Shown piece by piece: positions 32,966 to 43,326 of a stretch of DNA of 64,000 nucleotides. The position numbers and the translations under genes were made by a program. The stretch is from Candidatus Nanopelagicales bacterium (GTDB taxonomy: Bacteria > Actinomycetota > Actinomycetes > S36-B12): positions 62,001-126,000 of the forward strand of contig JAURFD010000007.1 in NCBI GenBank assembly GCA_030827125.1. Direction: 5' to 3'. The notes below the pieces were generated by a model. It searched no databases. It was not told the DNA's origin and was given only the letters and a program-made list of their open reading frames with translations. How positions within the stretch are numbered: the stretch's first letter is position 1; the number at the start of each line of letters is the position of its first letter.

Positions 32966-33898
32966 TCATGCGTGACCGGCGAGGAAGCGCTCCGCGTCGA
33001 GCGCCGCTGAACAACCGGTGCCGGCAGCGGTGATCGCCTGGCGGTAGGTGTGGTCGACGAGGTCCCCGGCTGCGAAGACGCCCTCGATGTTCGTGCGGGT
33101 GCTCGGGGAGTCGACCATGACGTAGCCGCCATCGTCGACGTTCACCTGACCCTTGACGAGTTCGGACCGCGGGTCGTGTCCGATGGCGATGAATAGTCCT
33201 GTCACAGGAAGTTCGCGGGTATCCCCGGTGACGGTGTCCTTGAGGATGACTCCGGAGACCTTCGCGTCGCCGAGGACGTCGACCACCTCGGAGTTCCACG
33301 CGAATTGGATCTTGGGATCGTTCATTGCACGCTCGATCATGATCTTGCTCGCGCGCAGTTCATCGCGCCGGTGGATCAAGGTCACCGACTTCGCGAACCG
33401 GGTGAGGAAGGTCGCCTCCTCCACAGCAGAGTCTCCACCGCCGACGACCGCGATGTCCTGGTCGCGGAAGAAGAACCCGTCGCAGGTCGCGCACCAGGAC
33501 ACTCCGTGCCCGGAGAGGCGCTTCTCATTGGGGAGATTGAGTTCGCGATAGCCGGAGCCCATCGCGAGGATGACGGCGCGTGCGTGGTACTCACGACCGG
33601 ATCCATCACGGACGTACTTGACGTCTCCCTCGAGCTGGACCTCGACGGCGTCGTCGGTGATGATCTCGGCGCCGAAGCGCACCGCCTGAGCGCGCATTTC
33701 TTCCATAAGCGCTGGGCCCATAATTCCGTCCTTGAACCCGGGGAAGTTCTCCACCTCGGTGGTGTTCATCAATGCACCGCCGGCCGTTACGGCTCCCTCG
33801 AAGACGAGGGGGTTGAGTTGAGCACGCGCGGTGTAGATGGCGGCGGTGTAGCCGGTCGGGCCGGAGCCAATGATGATCACGTCGCGTACGTCGGACAC
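32966..33898 (-). CDS. trxB: Thioredoxin reductase
   Basis: A 310-aa FAD/NADPH enzyme reducing thioredoxin. FAD motif [16 protein letters not shown] (11-26), redox-active CATC (Cys136, Cys139), NADPH motif [13 protein letters not shown] and C-terminal [21 protein letters not shown] are complete. It is first in trxB-trxA-cwlM. A copper-type palindrome lies about 100 bp upstream (33989-34004). Confidence 0.97.
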   Translation of the reverse strand: MSDVRDVIIIGSGPTGYTAAIYTARAQLNPLVFEGAVTAGGALMNTTEVENFPGFKDGIMGPALMEEMRAQAVRFGAEIITDDAVEVQLEGDVKYVRDGSGREYHARAVILAMGSGYRELNLPNEKRLSGHGVSWCATCDGFFFRDQDIAVVGGGDSAVEEATFLTRFAKSVTLIHRRDELRASKIMIERAMNDPKIQFAWNSEVVDVLGDAKVSGVILKDTVTGDTRELPVTGLFIAIGHDPRSELVKGQVNVDDGGYVMVDSPSTRTNIEGVFAAGDLVDHTYRQAITAAGTGCSAALDAERFLAGHA

Positions 33899-33988
33899 GG
33901 GTCACACCTTCCCAGGTTGAGGTCGTAGGCAGCATCCTGCCGGTTGGCCCAGTCGGCGTCGAATGGGGTCAACAGTCGGCCAACGAAT

Positions 33989-34004
33989 ATACCCCCCTGG
34001 GTAT
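33989..34004. promoter_or_regulatory. ATACCC-N4-GGGTAT palindrome upstream of trxB
   Basis: A perfect 6-4-6 inverted repeat, ATACCC-CCCT-GGGTAT, in the 118-bp gap between the anti-sigma gene and trxB. It resembles operators of the CsoR family (copper- or persulfide-sensing), which are GC-centred with flanking AT(A/T). No csoR gene is present in the window. It could also be a small terminator. Confidence 0.35.
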
Positions 34005-34016
34005 TCCCGCCGTGTG

Positions 34017-34994
34017 TTAGGGAGCGACCGGCAGGTCGAAGTGACGCGCGGCGGCCACATCAGCGTCAGCGCACTGCGTGCCAACGACAACCACGTGCAG
34101 GTCACCGGGGGTGCCATCGGAGCGCATGGAGCCGACCGTCACGACCAGACCCGCATCGAGACCTTCAAAGGATCCGTGATCGACGATCAGCGGCTTGGCT
34201 GACTCAGGGATGCCGAGGCGGAGCAGGCAGTTGTGTAGCGCCTCCGGACTGGCGAGCATGCCGACCCCGGACATCGGACTCGGGTTGGGGGTCGCTTCCG
34301 CTCCACCGAGCGCGCGTGCCATGGACTGGGAGTCCGCCATCCCGGCGGTGGTGAGCAGGGTGGTCACCTGGGCGGGAATGGCCTCGGGGGAGTACGTCGT
34401 GCCGGTGTCGAGCATCGCGACGGGCATGGCGATGGCGGGGCTCGCGGTCGCCGTGGTCGCGGGCGTTGGCCCCGCCCCCTCGGGAGCACTGGACTCAGCC
34501 GGCGCCGGTGCGGTCGCGACTTGCTCGGAGGACGATGTTGCGGGGGCATCAGCGACTTGGGGCTCGTTGCCCTGGGGTGCGGTGACGCTGGCAGGAGTGG
34601 GGATCTCAATAGCCGCTTCGGCGGTGAGAGGGCCGTCAGCGACTGGGGGAGCATCACCCCCTCGCAGGGCGGGCAGCGCAACCAGCCCGACCAGGGCGAC
34701 GCCGGCAGCACCGGCAAGGACCGGCCAGAGTCGGCCAGAGCGACGGGTACGTGCGGCGGCGAGATCGGCCACCGGCGCAGAGGCGACCGCGGCATCTGCA
34801 GCGGTGGGTGTCGACGCGACAAAGGGAGGTTCCGCGGCCAGGGCCGCCTCGAGGCGGTCCCACACCTGCGCGGGCATCGGCGGAGCAGGATCACTGGCAA
34901 GCCACGCCGCGAGGGCGGGGTCGATCGGTGGCAGGTCGGCTCCGGTCAGGCCGGGATCGGCGTCATCGGGGACGGCTGGCGTCTGATCGGTCAT
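34017..34994 (-). CDS. Probable membrane anti-sigma factor for SigM
   Basis: A 325-aa protein: cytosolic N-terminus (1-85) with a short anti-sigma-like helical region PALAAWLASDPAPPMPAQVWDRLEAALAAEP, one TM helix (about 89-108), then a Pro/Ala/Thr-rich external spacer and a globular domain ending DLHVVVVGTQCADADVAAARHFDLPVAP. No clear HxxxCxxC zinc motif. Equivalent to M. tuberculosis Rv3912, which follows sigM. Its ATG overlaps the sigM stop (ATGA), the usual sigma/anti-sigma coupling. Confidence 0.8.
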   Translation of the reverse strand: MTDQTPAVPDDADPGLTGADLPPIDPALAAWLASDPAPPMPAQVWDRLEAALAAEPPFVASTPTAADAAVASAPVADLAAARTRRSGRLWPVLAGAAGVALVGLVALPALRGGDAPPVADGPLTAEAAIEIPTPASVTAPQGNEPQVADAPATSSSEQVATAPAPAESSAPEGAGPTPATTATASPAIAMPVAMLDTGTTYSPEAIPAQVTTLLTTAGMADSQSMARALGGAEATPNPSPMSGVGMLASPEALHNCLLRLGIPESAKPLIVDHGSFEGLDAGLVVTVGSMRSDGTPGDLHVVVVGTQCADADVAAARHFDLPVAP

Positions 34995-35644
34995 GACGCT
35001 GGTCCACCTCCCTGATCTGTTCCGAACCGTTTTGTGATCTCTTCGTGATCCGGGGGTGTGACGGGCGGACCGCCGTCCGGGTTCCGCAGATGGGCAAGTC
35101 TTTCGGCGAGTTTGGCGCGGCCCCGGAAGCAGCGGCTCTTCACGGTGCCGGCAGGGCAGTCAAGCACCTTGGCGGCGTCTTCGACCGACCAGCCCTCGAG
35201 GTCGACAAGCACGATGGCCGCTCGCTGGTCCGGGGGCAGGGTGTCGAGTGCCGCGCGTACCTCGCGCGTGGTCTCCGCACTCTCGGCGGCTTCGCGTGGG
35301 TCGGCGAGCCGCGACTCGTCGACCAGCGCTGGAGATGAGGATTCCTCCTCGGGTAGCGCGGTCCAGGGTCGAACTGCCCGGCGACGCATCCGGTCGAGCG
35401 CGGCGTTCACCACGATGCGGTGCAGCCAGGTAGTGACAGCGGCGTCGCCGCGGAAGGTGTCGGCCCGTCGATAGGCCGAAATGAGTGCATCCTGGACCGC
35501 GTCCGCCGCCTCCTCGGGGTCCCCGGTCGTTCGCAGCGCCACCGCCCAGAGCCGGTCGCGATGCCGGCGAACGATCTCGGCGAAGGCGTCCGGGTCGCCA
35601 GCACAGTGCGATGCCAGAAGATCGGCATCGGTGGGTGCGGTCAC
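34991..35644 (-). CDS. sigM: ECF RNA polymerase sigma factor SigM
   Basis: A 217-aa ECF sigma. Region 2 (AFAEIVRRHRDRLWAVALRTTGDPEEAADAVQDALISAYRRADTFRGDAAVTTWLHRIVVNAALDRMRRR, about residues 15-85) and region 4 (ALDTLPPDQRAAIVLVDLEGWSVEDAAKVLDCPAGTVKSRCFRGRAKLAERL, about 130-185) are complete. Position between the pseudokinase/murJ genes and trxB matches mycobacterial sigM (Rv3911). The GTG at 35644 (VTAPTDADLL) clears the upstream gene; the longer frame from 35761 would overlap the pseudokinase. No strong ribosome site is visible. Confidence 0.92.
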   Translation of the reverse strand: MTAPTDADLLASHCAGDPDAFAEIVRRHRDRLWAVALRTTGDPEEAADAVQDALISAYRRADTFRGDAAVTTWLHRIVVNAALDRMRRRAVRPWTALPEEESSSPALVDESRLADPREAAESAETTREVRAALDTLPPDQRAAIVLVDLEGWSVEDAAKVLDCPAGTVKSRCFRGRAKLAERLAHLRNPDGGPPVTPPDHEEITKRFGTDQGGGPAS

Positions 35645-35688
35645 GTCGGCGAGCCTAGTGGCGGGATCGACGGACGTCGGTACTGCGC

Positions 35689-37194
35689 TCAGCGCAGCAC
35701 CGACACTTCCTTGATGCCTCCCTGGTAGTACTCGTCCACGAGGGGGAGTTGCGTGAACCACACCAGGACGTATCGACCCACAACCGGTCGTGGCGACCTC
35801 AGGTCGATGGAGGTCCCGACTCCCCTAGCGCTGGCAAGTGGCGTCCACTTGCTCACTTTGCCGTAGGGCTCCGGGGCCATGAGCACCTTGACCGAGCCAC
35901 CGCTGCCAAGGAATTCAAGTTGGACCGCGCTGACCGCCTCGGACACACCGAGGTCCAGCAGGAGGCCGACGCCCTTCTTGCCGTCGAGATCGGCCGAGTA
36001 GTAGATGTCCGTGGTCCAGGCGGTGGCGGGATCCCCGTCGATAGCGCCGTCGACGAGGTCGGGCATCTCGACTCCGTCGCCTCCGCGTGGATCGAAGTCG
36101 GTGACGGCCACGATCGCGATCTCGCCGGTGGGGGTGTCGGTCCCCAGGAGGGGGTCTTCGCCCACGGCTACGTCCATGAGGACCTCGGTCGCCATCGGCG
36201 TTGGGCTGACTCCCCACGGGGAGTCAGCTCCCTGCGCGAGTCGCACACCCCCGAGAGCGAGACCACCGATGGCCAGCAGGGCCACTGCGGCGACCGCGGT
36301 GCGACCGACCCCGCGCAGGATCCGGCGGCCGACACTGTCGGGACGGGTAGGCGGAAGTGCGAAGGACCACCGACTCGAGGTGGCATCGAGCCCACCGAGG
36401 GCGGTGACGAATTCGCTCACGTCAGCGAAGGGGGACCAGCGGTCATCGGCGGTCACGGTGGGATCGATTGCCCGCATGACCAGGTCATCGACCGCGTGGG
36501 GCACCTCGGCGACCACCTGCGATGGCGGCAGTAGCCGACCGCCCACGCGCGGTGCGGGGGACATCCCGTCGGTGAGGCCCTCGGGCCAGCGGCCGGTCAG
36601 GATCGCGTAGAACAGGCAGCCGACCCCGTGCAGGTCGCTGTCACGCACATCGGGCGAAGCCTCGGGCCACAGCGCGGCGTCGACGGCGAGGCCGCGAACA
36701 CGCACGACGTTGGAGTCGCCAAGCAGGGTGAAGGGATCGTCGAGATCGGCAGTCTCGGCGATGAGCAGGGAACTCGGTCGCAGACGGTCGTGCTGCACGC
36801 CGACCTCGTGACTGTGTTGAATGGCAAGCGCGACCTGGCGGACGAGGGGCAGCGCCTCACTGACATCGATGGGCTCGCCCTCGCGCTCCTCCTGGATGTC
36901 GGTGAGAGTCCTTCCGTCGACCCATTCACTCACGACGGCGGCGTACGTGGCCCGGTCGTGCTCATCCGTCACGAGGTCAAGGACATCGAGTACGGCGATG
37001 ATTCGGCGATCGTCGACGCCGGCGGCACGCCGAGCGGCGGCCACGACGTGCGGGGCGCGGGGATCGTCAGCGGGGATGAGGCGAAGGGCAACGGAGCGAT
37101 CGAGGGCGGTGTCATGGGCGCGCCAGAGCTCGGCATGTCCGGTCTGCGAGACAAGTACCTCGAGCCGGTAGCGATCGATCATGCGCTCCGCCAC
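35689..37194 (-). CDS. Membrane pseudokinase with extracellular discoidin-like domain (MviN C-terminal type)
   Basis: A 501-aa protein. Residues 8-270 are a Ser/Thr kinase fold, but the VAIK Lys is Arg38 (VALRLI), the HRDLKP loop is HDRLRP (135-140, catalytic Asp replaced by Arg137) and DFG is absent (VRGLAVD). One TM helix at about 298-318, then an extracellular galactose-binding/discoidin-like beta domain (about 375-500: VDGAIDGDPATAWTTDIYYSADLDGKKGVGLLLDLG). In M. tuberculosis the same pseudokinase and beta domain are fused to the MurJ homologue MviN (Rv3910), where phosphorylation by PknB recruits FhaA. Here it is a separate gene downstream of murJ, 89 bp after it. Confidence 0.85.
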   Translation of the reverse strand: MAERMIDRYRLEVLVSQTGHAELWRAHDTALDRSVALRLIPADDPRAPHVVAAARRAAGVDDRRIIAVLDVLDLVTDEHDRATYAAVVSEWVDGRTLTDIQEEREGEPIDVSEALPLVRQVALAIQHSHEVGVQHDRLRPSSLLIAETADLDDPFTLLGDSNVVRVRGLAVDAALWPEASPDVRDSDLHGVGCLFYAILTGRWPEGLTDGMSPAPRVGGRLLPPSQVVAEVPHAVDDLVMRAIDPTVTADDRWSPFADVSEFVTALGGLDATSSRWSFALPPTRPDSVGRRILRGVGRTAVAAVALLAIGGLALGGVRLAQGADSPWGVSPTPMATEVLMDVAVGEDPLLGTDTPTGEIAIVAVTDFDPRGGDGVEMPDLVDGAIDGDPATAWTTDIYYSADLDGKKGVGLLLDLGVSEAVSAVQLEFLGSGGSVKVLMAPEPYGKVSKWTPLASARGVGTSIDLRSPRPVVGRYVLVWFTQLPLVDEYYQGGIKEVSVLR

Positions 37195-37283
37195 TCTCTG
37201 AGGGTAGGCGTCCGGGTGGCACCGTCGCAGTCTGAGACACGCTCACCTCCGGATACGGACCCGCAGATCAGGCCGCAGCGTCG

Positions 37284-39071
37284 TTAGCGGCGAAGGACTT
37301 TGCGACGCACCAGACCCACGACCTCGTTGACCTCAGAGATGCGCAGGGCCCAGGCGGCCGCGAGGTAGATGAGCACGCCCACCGCGGACACCACGACGAC
37401 ATTGAGGAGTACGGGCACTACGTTGTCCGACCCATCCCCCGTGACGTACGTCACCATCGCGGCAAGAGTTCCGTACATAACCGCGAGGGAGGCGAAACCG
37501 GCAATCAGCATGCGAAGGAGGGCACGCAGGGTTCGCCCCGAGTCGACTCCGCCGAGTCTGCGGGCCAGCAGGATCCAGGACACGATGAAGGTGGCCCAGA
37601 ATCCGCACACATAGCCGAAGGCAAGCGCGGCGATCTGCGCCGGTCCACTCACGGCATAGAAGAGCGGCACGGCGACGGCGAGCGCGACGACGTTCATGAT
37701 GACGCTGACGAGGAACGGTGTGCGGGTGTCCTCGACGGCATAGAAGCCCCGGAAGAGAACGTAGAACAGCGTGAACGGAAGAAGTCCCAGCATGAAGACA
37801 CTGGTGATGATTCCCGTAAGCGAGGCCTGTTGTGATGTCGCGGCGCCATAGCCAAAGAGCAAGCGGGCAATGGCGGGCGAGTTGATCATGAGGACCGCTC
37901 CCACCGGCACGATGAGCGCAGCGACCAAGCGCATCGCCCCCCCGACATCCGCACCCACCTGCTTCAACCTGCCCGCGTGGGCCACGCGGCTGAGGGCTGG
38001 GAGGAGCGCGGTCACGATGGACACGGTGATGACACTGTGCGGGAGCATAAAGATCAGGTGGGCCTTTTGATACGTCGTAAGACCCGCAGGTGTGGAACCG
38101 TCCAGGGAAGCATTGACGTTTGCCAGTGTGGCCAGCCGAGTGATGACGACGTAGCCGGCCTGGTTGACGACGACGAGCAGGAGTGTCCACACCGCGAGAT
38201 GACCGGCCTTGCCCAGGCCATGTCCACGCCAGTCGAAGCGCGGCCGCCAGCGATAGCCGCTGCGTAGCAGCACCGGCACGAGGACGATCGCCTGGGCCGC
38301 AACACCGAGCGTTGTGCCGATGCCGAGGATCGCGATCTGATCTGTGGTGAGGTCACCGTCCGCAGCGGCCGCTGTTCCTGCGATGGCGAGGAAGAACAGG
38401 AACGTGGCGATCGCAATGATGTTGTTGAGAATCGGCGCGAACATCGGCGCACCGAAACGCCCGCGTGAGTTCAGTACCTGACTGAAGAGCGCGTACATCC
38501 CGTAGAAGAAGATCTGCGGCAAGCACAGCCGTGCGAACGCGGTGGCTAGGGCGCGCTGTGACTCGTCGTACGAGGCCGTCGCATAAAGGTCCACAAGCAA
38601 GGGCGCGAGCAGAACCGCAGCGACGGAGAAGGTGAGCAGGACCACGCCGGCGAGAGTGATGAGTCGATCGGCGTAAGCCGCCCCACCGTCGGCATCGTCC
38701 TTCATCTTCCGGACGAGCTGCGGGATGAAGACGGCGTTGAGAGCGCCACCGACGACAAGGATGTACAGGACGTTGGGCATCGTGTTGCCCAGTGAGTAGG
38801 CGTCGGAGACGACGTAGAAGCCGAGTGCTGCAGTGAGTGCGACATCGCGCAGGACTCCGGTGATCCGTGAGACGACCGTGCCCGCAGCCATGACCGCGCT
38901 CGAGCCGAGCAACCCGGAGGTATCCGCTCGCGCCTGCTCCTCCAACTCCTCATCGTTGAGCCGAACCGGCTCGACGGAAGGTGCCACCGCAGCCTCTATG
39001 GGTCCTTCCGGAGTGGCGACGAGATTAGGATCGACGACCGGTTCGCCCTGATCCCCAGGTGTGCCAGTCAC
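37284..39071 (-). CDS. murJ: Lipid II flippase MurJ
   Basis: A 595-aa MOP-superfamily flippase that exports lipid II. An acidic N-terminal extension (1-50) precedes about 14 helices; MurJ hallmarks are the N-terminal SRITGVLRDVALTAALG and the PNVLYILVVGGALNAVFIPQLVR segment. The protein ends soon after the last helix (SEVNEVVGLVRRKVLRR), lacking the pseudokinase fused in mycobacteria. Its start overlaps the DUF6049 stop by 4 nt, so they are translated together. Confidence 0.95.
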   Translation of the reverse strand: MTGTPGDQGEPVVDPNLVATPEGPIEAAVAPSVEPVRLNDEELEEQARADTSGLLGSSAVMAAGTVVSRITGVLRDVALTAALGFYVVSDAYSLGNTMPNVLYILVVGGALNAVFIPQLVRKMKDDADGGAAYADRLITLAGVVLLTFSVAAVLLAPLLVDLYATASYDESQRALATAFARLCLPQIFFYGMYALFSQVLNSRGRFGAPMFAPILNNIIAIATFLFFLAIAGTAAAADGDLTTDQIAILGIGTTLGVAAQAIVLVPVLLRSGYRWRPRFDWRGHGLGKAGHLAVWTLLLVVVNQAGYVVITRLATLANVNASLDGSTPAGLTTYQKAHLIFMLPHSVITVSIVTALLPALSRVAHAGRLKQVGADVGGAMRLVAALIVPVGAVLMINSPAIARLLFGYGAATSQQASLTGIITSVFMLGLLPFTLFYVLFRGFYAVEDTRTPFLVSVIMNVVALAVAVPLFYAVSGPAQIAALAFGYVCGFWATFIVSWILLARRLGGVDSGRTLRALLRMLIAGFASLAVMYGTLAAMVTYVTGDGSDNVVPVLLNVVVVSAVGVLIYLAAAWALRISEVNEVVGLVRRKVLRR

Positions 39072-41212
39072 GCCGGCTCACCCGCCGAGTCGCGCGTTGA
39101 GGCACGTCGTCGACCACGAGCTCGTCGAACGATGTCGAAGATCACCAGCAGCACAAGCACGACCGCTGCGGCAACGGCGACCCAGGTTGCCGCTCGCGAA
39201 TAGGCCGTTGTCCGTAACTCCAACGGTGCCGCCGTTCCGAAGGCCATCCCGTTGCCGTCCGTGAGTTCCACGGCGACGTTGAGGGCACCACCACCGACGA
39301 TCCGCACGGGAATCTCCAGGCTTGCGCGGGTACCTGCATCGATGAGGACTTCGGTGAGGGGCTCGGCCTCCAGCCGGGAGGAGGGCGTCGCGGTCACGCG
39401 CACCCCCACCGTCACCGCCTGGCCGAGGTCGTTTGCCACCGTCACAGGGATCTTGCCGCGGTCGCCGCTGAGGGTGACGTCAGAGCGCGGGATGACGTAG
39501 ACGCCGGAGACCGTCTTCTCGATGTCCGCATCGACGCTGTCAAGGAGCATCAGCCCGGTCTTCGTTCGCGTGCGCCAGGCGGTGGATTCAGCCCGCAGAA
39601 GTGTGTCGTTGAGCGGTGTGACGACGGGGAGCGGCCGGCTCAGGATGCTGCGCAGGGAGGCGATGTCGTCCTGAGTCTGCTGCACGCGGTCGAGATAGTC
39701 CGCGCTGAGCTCGCGCGACCGACTCTTGGTGTTGCCGCCATCGAAGGCCCGCGTCACGTTGCTTGGGGGCAGCGCCAACATGGTGCTCACAGGGACGAGT
39801 CTGGTCCACGAGGTGCCCCGCAGCGAGGCAACGATGCCGGCGAGGAGCCTCGGATTCGGATCCCAGCGCACACTGCCTGCGGCCGCAACGAGGTAGCGCG
39901 GCTGGGGCGCTGGCTCAAGGGCGACGAAGGCGAGTTCGGAGACGAACCGCTGGCGTGCCTGCAGAATTGACGCCAGATTGCCCTGCGGGAGGGTGAGCGC
40001 TCGCAGCAGACCTGAGTCCACCAGGAGGGCGCGCACCGGTCCAGCCTCGGTGGCGATGTCCGCATATCCGCTGGGGGTGTAGGGCAACTCACCGGACACC
40101 GGCATCGCATTGTCACGAAGGAGGACCGCGGTGACGCCAGCGGCGGCCAGTGCGTCGATGCTCCTCGTTGTCATGCGTCCGCCACTCGCCCAGGCGACCA
40201 AGGAGTCCGGGGTGCGGCCTAGGAATTCATCGAGCATGGGTGCGGTGTCTGTCGTGGCCCTGATGACATCGGAGGTAAGACCGCCTCGGATGAGAGCGTC
40301 GGTGTCCGGATCGGCATAGGAGAGGCCGACAAGATCGGGCGGTTCGCCGCTGGACTTCTTGGTGGGGGCGAGGACCTCCCGCACCCCTGCCAACCACGCG
40401 GCGGCCGGCTGTTGCGCGCTGCCCGGTCGCACGCCGCCGCCGCGCTCCACCAGGTAGCCGTCGGCCATGTCAACTGTCATCTGCATGAGTTGGGGGTCGA
40501 CGATCCAACTCAGGGTCGGCACCGTGCGACCGACGCTGAGCAAGTGGTCGAGGCGGCCGCCGGGAGCAATTTCTTTTGACGGCTTGTCGTCGACGAGAAC
40601 ACCGTTCGCCGACTGAGCCGGCCACCCGGCCAGAGGCCACATCCACGTGACGTTCACCGGTTCAACGGGCTCGGGGAGGTAGGGGACGAGGGTGTGGGTG
40701 GAACCCAGGATCACCAGCCCGGATGCGCCCACCCCGGTGACTTCGACGCCGACCACGTACACACCCGGGGACGGGAGCGGGATGGTCCCCTTGGCGGCGC
40801 TGAGTCGGTACTGGCGCTTAGCTCCTGGCCGCAGCGCGCGGGCCACCGGCTTGCTGCTGTCGTAAAGCGGCACGGTTTCGACCGTGGTCCCAATATCACC
40901 GCCGAGGCGCAGACTTCGTCGATTCGGGAGGGGCTGGGTGGAGATGGTGAGTCGCACATTGACATCGCGCAGCGTCTCCAGTCCGGAGTTGGAGATCTTG
41001 CCGCTCGCTGACAGTGCTGTCGCGTCGGTGAGCGAGACCGGCGCCAGGCCGGTCAGCGTCACCCGAATCGGGTTGGTCGCGGTGGCCAGAACGGGGTCCT
41101 CCGCACGGGACGATGTGGTGCCGGTGAGCGCGAACCCCGACAGCAGCAGCCCGGTCAGTACGGCGGCGACGAGGGCACGCGGGGTGCGGCCCGTCAGCCG
41201 GCGTCGGCCCAC
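39068..41212 (-). CDS. DUF6049 secreted membrane protein (Rv3909-like)
   Basis: A 714-aa exported protein: signal sequence [28 protein letters not shown] (about 10-38), a large extracellular region with an Ig-like beta part (40-150) and a (beta/alpha) domain containing [14 protein letters not shown] and [20 protein letters not shown], then Ig-like repeats and a C-terminal TM helix (about 672-694) with an Arg-rich tail. The family sits next to murJ across Actinobacteria and is presumed to act in envelope assembly; no activity is known. GTG at 41212; overlaps the Nudix gene by 19 nt and murJ by 4. Confidence 0.88.
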   Translation of the reverse strand: MGRRRLTGRTPRALVAAVLTGLLLSGFALTGTTSSRAEDPVLATATNPIRVTLTGLAPVSLTDATALSASGKISNSGLETLRDVNVRLTISTQPLPNRRSLRLGGDIGTTVETVPLYDSSKPVARALRPGAKRQYRLSAAKGTIPLPSPGVYVVGVEVTGVGASGLVILGSTHTLVPYLPEPVEPVNVTWMWPLAGWPAQSANGVLVDDKPSKEIAPGGRLDHLLSVGRTVPTLSWIVDPQLMQMTVDMADGYLVERGGGVRPGSAQQPAAAWLAGVREVLAPTKKSSGEPPDLVGLSYADPDTDALIRGGLTSDVIRATTDTAPMLDEFLGRTPDSLVAWASGGRMTTRSIDALAAAGVTAVLLRDNAMPVSGELPYTPSGYADIATEAGPVRALLVDSGLLRALTLPQGNLASILQARQRFVSELAFVALEPAPQPRYLVAAAGSVRWDPNPRLLAGIVASLRGTSWTRLVPVSTMLALPPSNVTRAFDGGNTKSRSRELSADYLDRVQQTQDDIASLRSILSRPLPVVTPLNDTLLRAESTAWRTRTKTGLMLLDSVDADIEKTVSGVYVIPRSDVTLSGDRGKIPVTVANDLGQAVTVGVRVTATPSSRLEAEPLTEVLIDAGTRASLEIPVRIVGGGALNVAVELTDGNGMAFGTAAPLELRTTAYSRAATWVAVAAAVVLVLLVIFDIVRRARGRRRASTRDSAGEPA

Positions 41213-41790
41213 AGCTGCGGCAATCGATCCAGCAGGCGTCGTTCATCGGCGTAGGCCAGCTGCTCATGCAAGGACGTGAGGGGGAACCAGGCGACCTCGA
41301 CGACCTCGGGGTCGGCGTCGGAAAGTTCGCCGCCATGAGCCTCCATGAGGAAGTGATGGACCGTCTTGTGGATGCGTCGGTTTTCGGCGATGAACCAGAA
41401 GTCGATGACGCCGAGCGGTGCGAGCACCCGACCCTGGATGCCGGTCTCTTCCTCCACTTCACGCAACGCCGCGTCCTCGGCGGTCTCCCCGGCCTCGAGG
41501 TGACCTTTGGGCAGCGACCACACCAGCCGGCCGCGCCGGTCGTGGCGGGCAATGAGTGCTGCGCGCCATTCGGGGCTGCTGCGGTCCACCACCAAACCAC
41601 CGGCGGACGTCTCCTCGACCTTGGGCATCCGTGGCTTGGATGAGCCTGTGCTGGCCTTGCGGGGCGTGGCGGAGGTCCGGCGTCGGCCTGGCCGACTCGG
41701 CTTCGGCCCGCCAGCTCGTGCCCGCTTGTCCGCGTCGCGTCCGCCGGGCGGGGCCGAGCCGGAGTCAGCGGGAACTCCGGATTCGGACAT
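41194..41790 (-). CDS. Nudix hydrolase (MutT4-like)
   Basis: A 198-aa protein: a Pro/Lys/Arg-rich disordered N-terminus (1-65) and a Nudix domain with the full box [23 protein letters not shown] (GX5EX7REUXEEXGU, about 104-126). M. tuberculosis mutT4 (Rv3908) holds the same position between pcnA and Rv3909. The substrate is a nucleoside diphosphate derivative, not further resolved. ATG at 41790 (MSESGVPAD) is chosen; the longer frame runs into the divergent pcnA gene. Confidence 0.9.
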   Translation of the reverse strand: MSESGVPADSGSAPPGGRDADKRARAGGPKPSRPGRRRTSATPRKASTGSSKPRMPKVEETSAGGLVVDRSSPEWRAALIARHDRRGRLVWSLPKGHLEAGETAEDAALREVEEETGIQGRVLAPLGVIDFWFIAENRRIHKTVHHFLMEAHGGELSDADPEVVEVAWFPLTSLHEQLAYADERRLLDRLPQLWADAG

Positions 41791-41828
41791 ACCCCGAGGA
41801 TAACGGCCGGGGGCCGTAGGCTCGCCCC

Positions 41829-43277
41829 ATGTCTGCTCAGGGGTCGGCTGGGCCCGTTGGGCTGCCCCCTGCGGCTGCCCTCCTGGCGGTAGCGGATCTG
41901 CTGAACCCATTGGCCGAGCGATTCGCTGAGGCGGGCCACGAACTGGCTCTCGTGGGTGGGCCAGTCCGCGACCTCATGCTGAGCCACCCCTCCACCCATG
42001 ACCTCGACCTCACCACCGACGCCCGCCCGGAGCGGATCGTCGAACTCGTGGACGGTTGGGCGGACACCGTCTGGGACGTCGGTGTGCGTTTCGGCACCGT
42101 GGGAGTGCGCCACCGGGGTCACCACATCGAGATCACGACCTACCGTTCGGAGTCCTACGACCCCTCCTCACGCAAGCCGCAGGTCACCTTCGGGGACACC
42201 CTCGCCGGAGACCTCGGTCGCCGCGACTTCACCGTGAACGCGATGGCCGTGCGGCTGCCGACCCTGGAGTTCGTGGACCTGCACGACGGCATGCGCGATC
42301 TCGACGCACAGATCTTGCGCACCCCTGCACCTCCCGAGGAGTCGTTCAGTGACGATCCCTTACGCATGATGCGTGCGGCGCGCTTTGTCTCCCAATTGGG
42401 ATTCACGATCGCGCCCGAGGTCGTCGAGGCGATGACGGCCATGGGTGAGCGGCTGAGCATCGTCTCCGCGGAGCGCATTCGAGATGAGTTGTCCAAGCTG
42501 TTGCTGGGTGCTCACCCGCGTCGAGGTCTGGAGGTCCTCGTCCGCACCGGTCTGGCGGAGACGGTCCTGCCGGAGCTACCCGCCCTTCAACTCGAGGTCG
42601 ATGAGCATCACCGGCACAAGGATGTCTACGAGCACTCACTGACCGTCATGGAGCAGGCGATCGCGCTTGAGTCCCTGCACGAGCCAACCATGGAGCCGGA
42701 TCTCGTCCTCCGACTGGCATCGCTGCTGCACGACGTGGGCAAGCCCAAGACGCGTCGCTACGAAGCCGACGGTGGTGTGTCCTTCCACCACCACGAGGTC
42801 GTGGGTGCGCGCATCGTGCGCAAACGGCTCACCGCGCTGCGCTACCCGAATGACGTCATCGACTCCGTCACCAAGTTGACCGAACTCCATCTGCGCTTCC
42901 ACGGTTACGGCTCGGGTGAGTGGACCGATTCCGCGGTGCGCCGTTACGTGCGGGACGCCGGTGACGAACTGCTCCGCCTGCACAAACTCACCCGAGCGGA
43001 CTCCACGACGCGGAATCGGCGACGGGCTGCGGCGCTGCAGGCGACATACAACAGCCTGGAGGAGCGCATCGCGGTGCTGGCCGAGCAAGAGGAGTTGGCC
43101 GCCATCCGACCGGACCTCGACGGCAACCAGATCATGACCATCCTGGGTATCCGGCCGGGCCGTGAGGTGGGTGAGGCCTACAACTTCCTGCTGGAGCGGC
43201 GACTCGATCGCGGTCCCGTGGATCCCGCGACTGCCGAAGCCGAGTTGCGTGCCTGGTGGGCCGCGCGATCTTCGTGA
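41829..43277 (+). CDS. pcnA: CCA tRNA nucleotidyltransferase
   Basis: A 482-aa class II nucleotidyltransferase that adds or repairs CCA at tRNA 3' ends, needed here because both tRNAs in the window lack an encoded CCA. NTP-transferase motif [25 protein letters not shown] (about 39-64), [10 protein letters not shown], the neck domain, and a C-terminal HD domain with [11 protein letters not shown]. Divergent from the Nudix gene with 38 bp between starts. Confidence 0.95.
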   Translation: MSAQGSAGPVGLPPAAALLAVADLLNPLAERFAEAGHELALVGGPVRDLMLSHPSTHDLDLTTDARPERIVELVDGWADTVWDVGVRFGTVGVRHRGHHIEITTYRSESYDPSSRKPQVTFGDTLAGDLGRRDFTVNAMAVRLPTLEFVDLHDGMRDLDAQILRTPAPPEESFSDDPLRMMRAARFVSQLGFTIAPEVVEAMTAMGERLSIVSAERIRDELSKLLLGAHPRRGLEVLVRTGLAETVLPELPALQLEVDEHHRHKDVYEHSLTVMEQAIALESLHEPTMEPDLVLRLASLLHDVGKPKTRRYEADGGVSFHHHEVVGARIVRKRLTALRYPNDVIDSVTKLTELHLRFHGYGSGEWTDSAVRRYVRDAGDELLRLHKLTRADSTTRNRRRAAALQATYNSLEERIAVLAEQEELAAIRPDLDGNQIMTILGIRPGREVGEAYNFLLERRLDRGPVDPATAEAELRAWWAARSS

Positions 43278-43326
43278 TTCGCTCGGGTCGCCCCTGAAGC
43301 GGGAACGTCGCCGCTACGCTCCCCCT

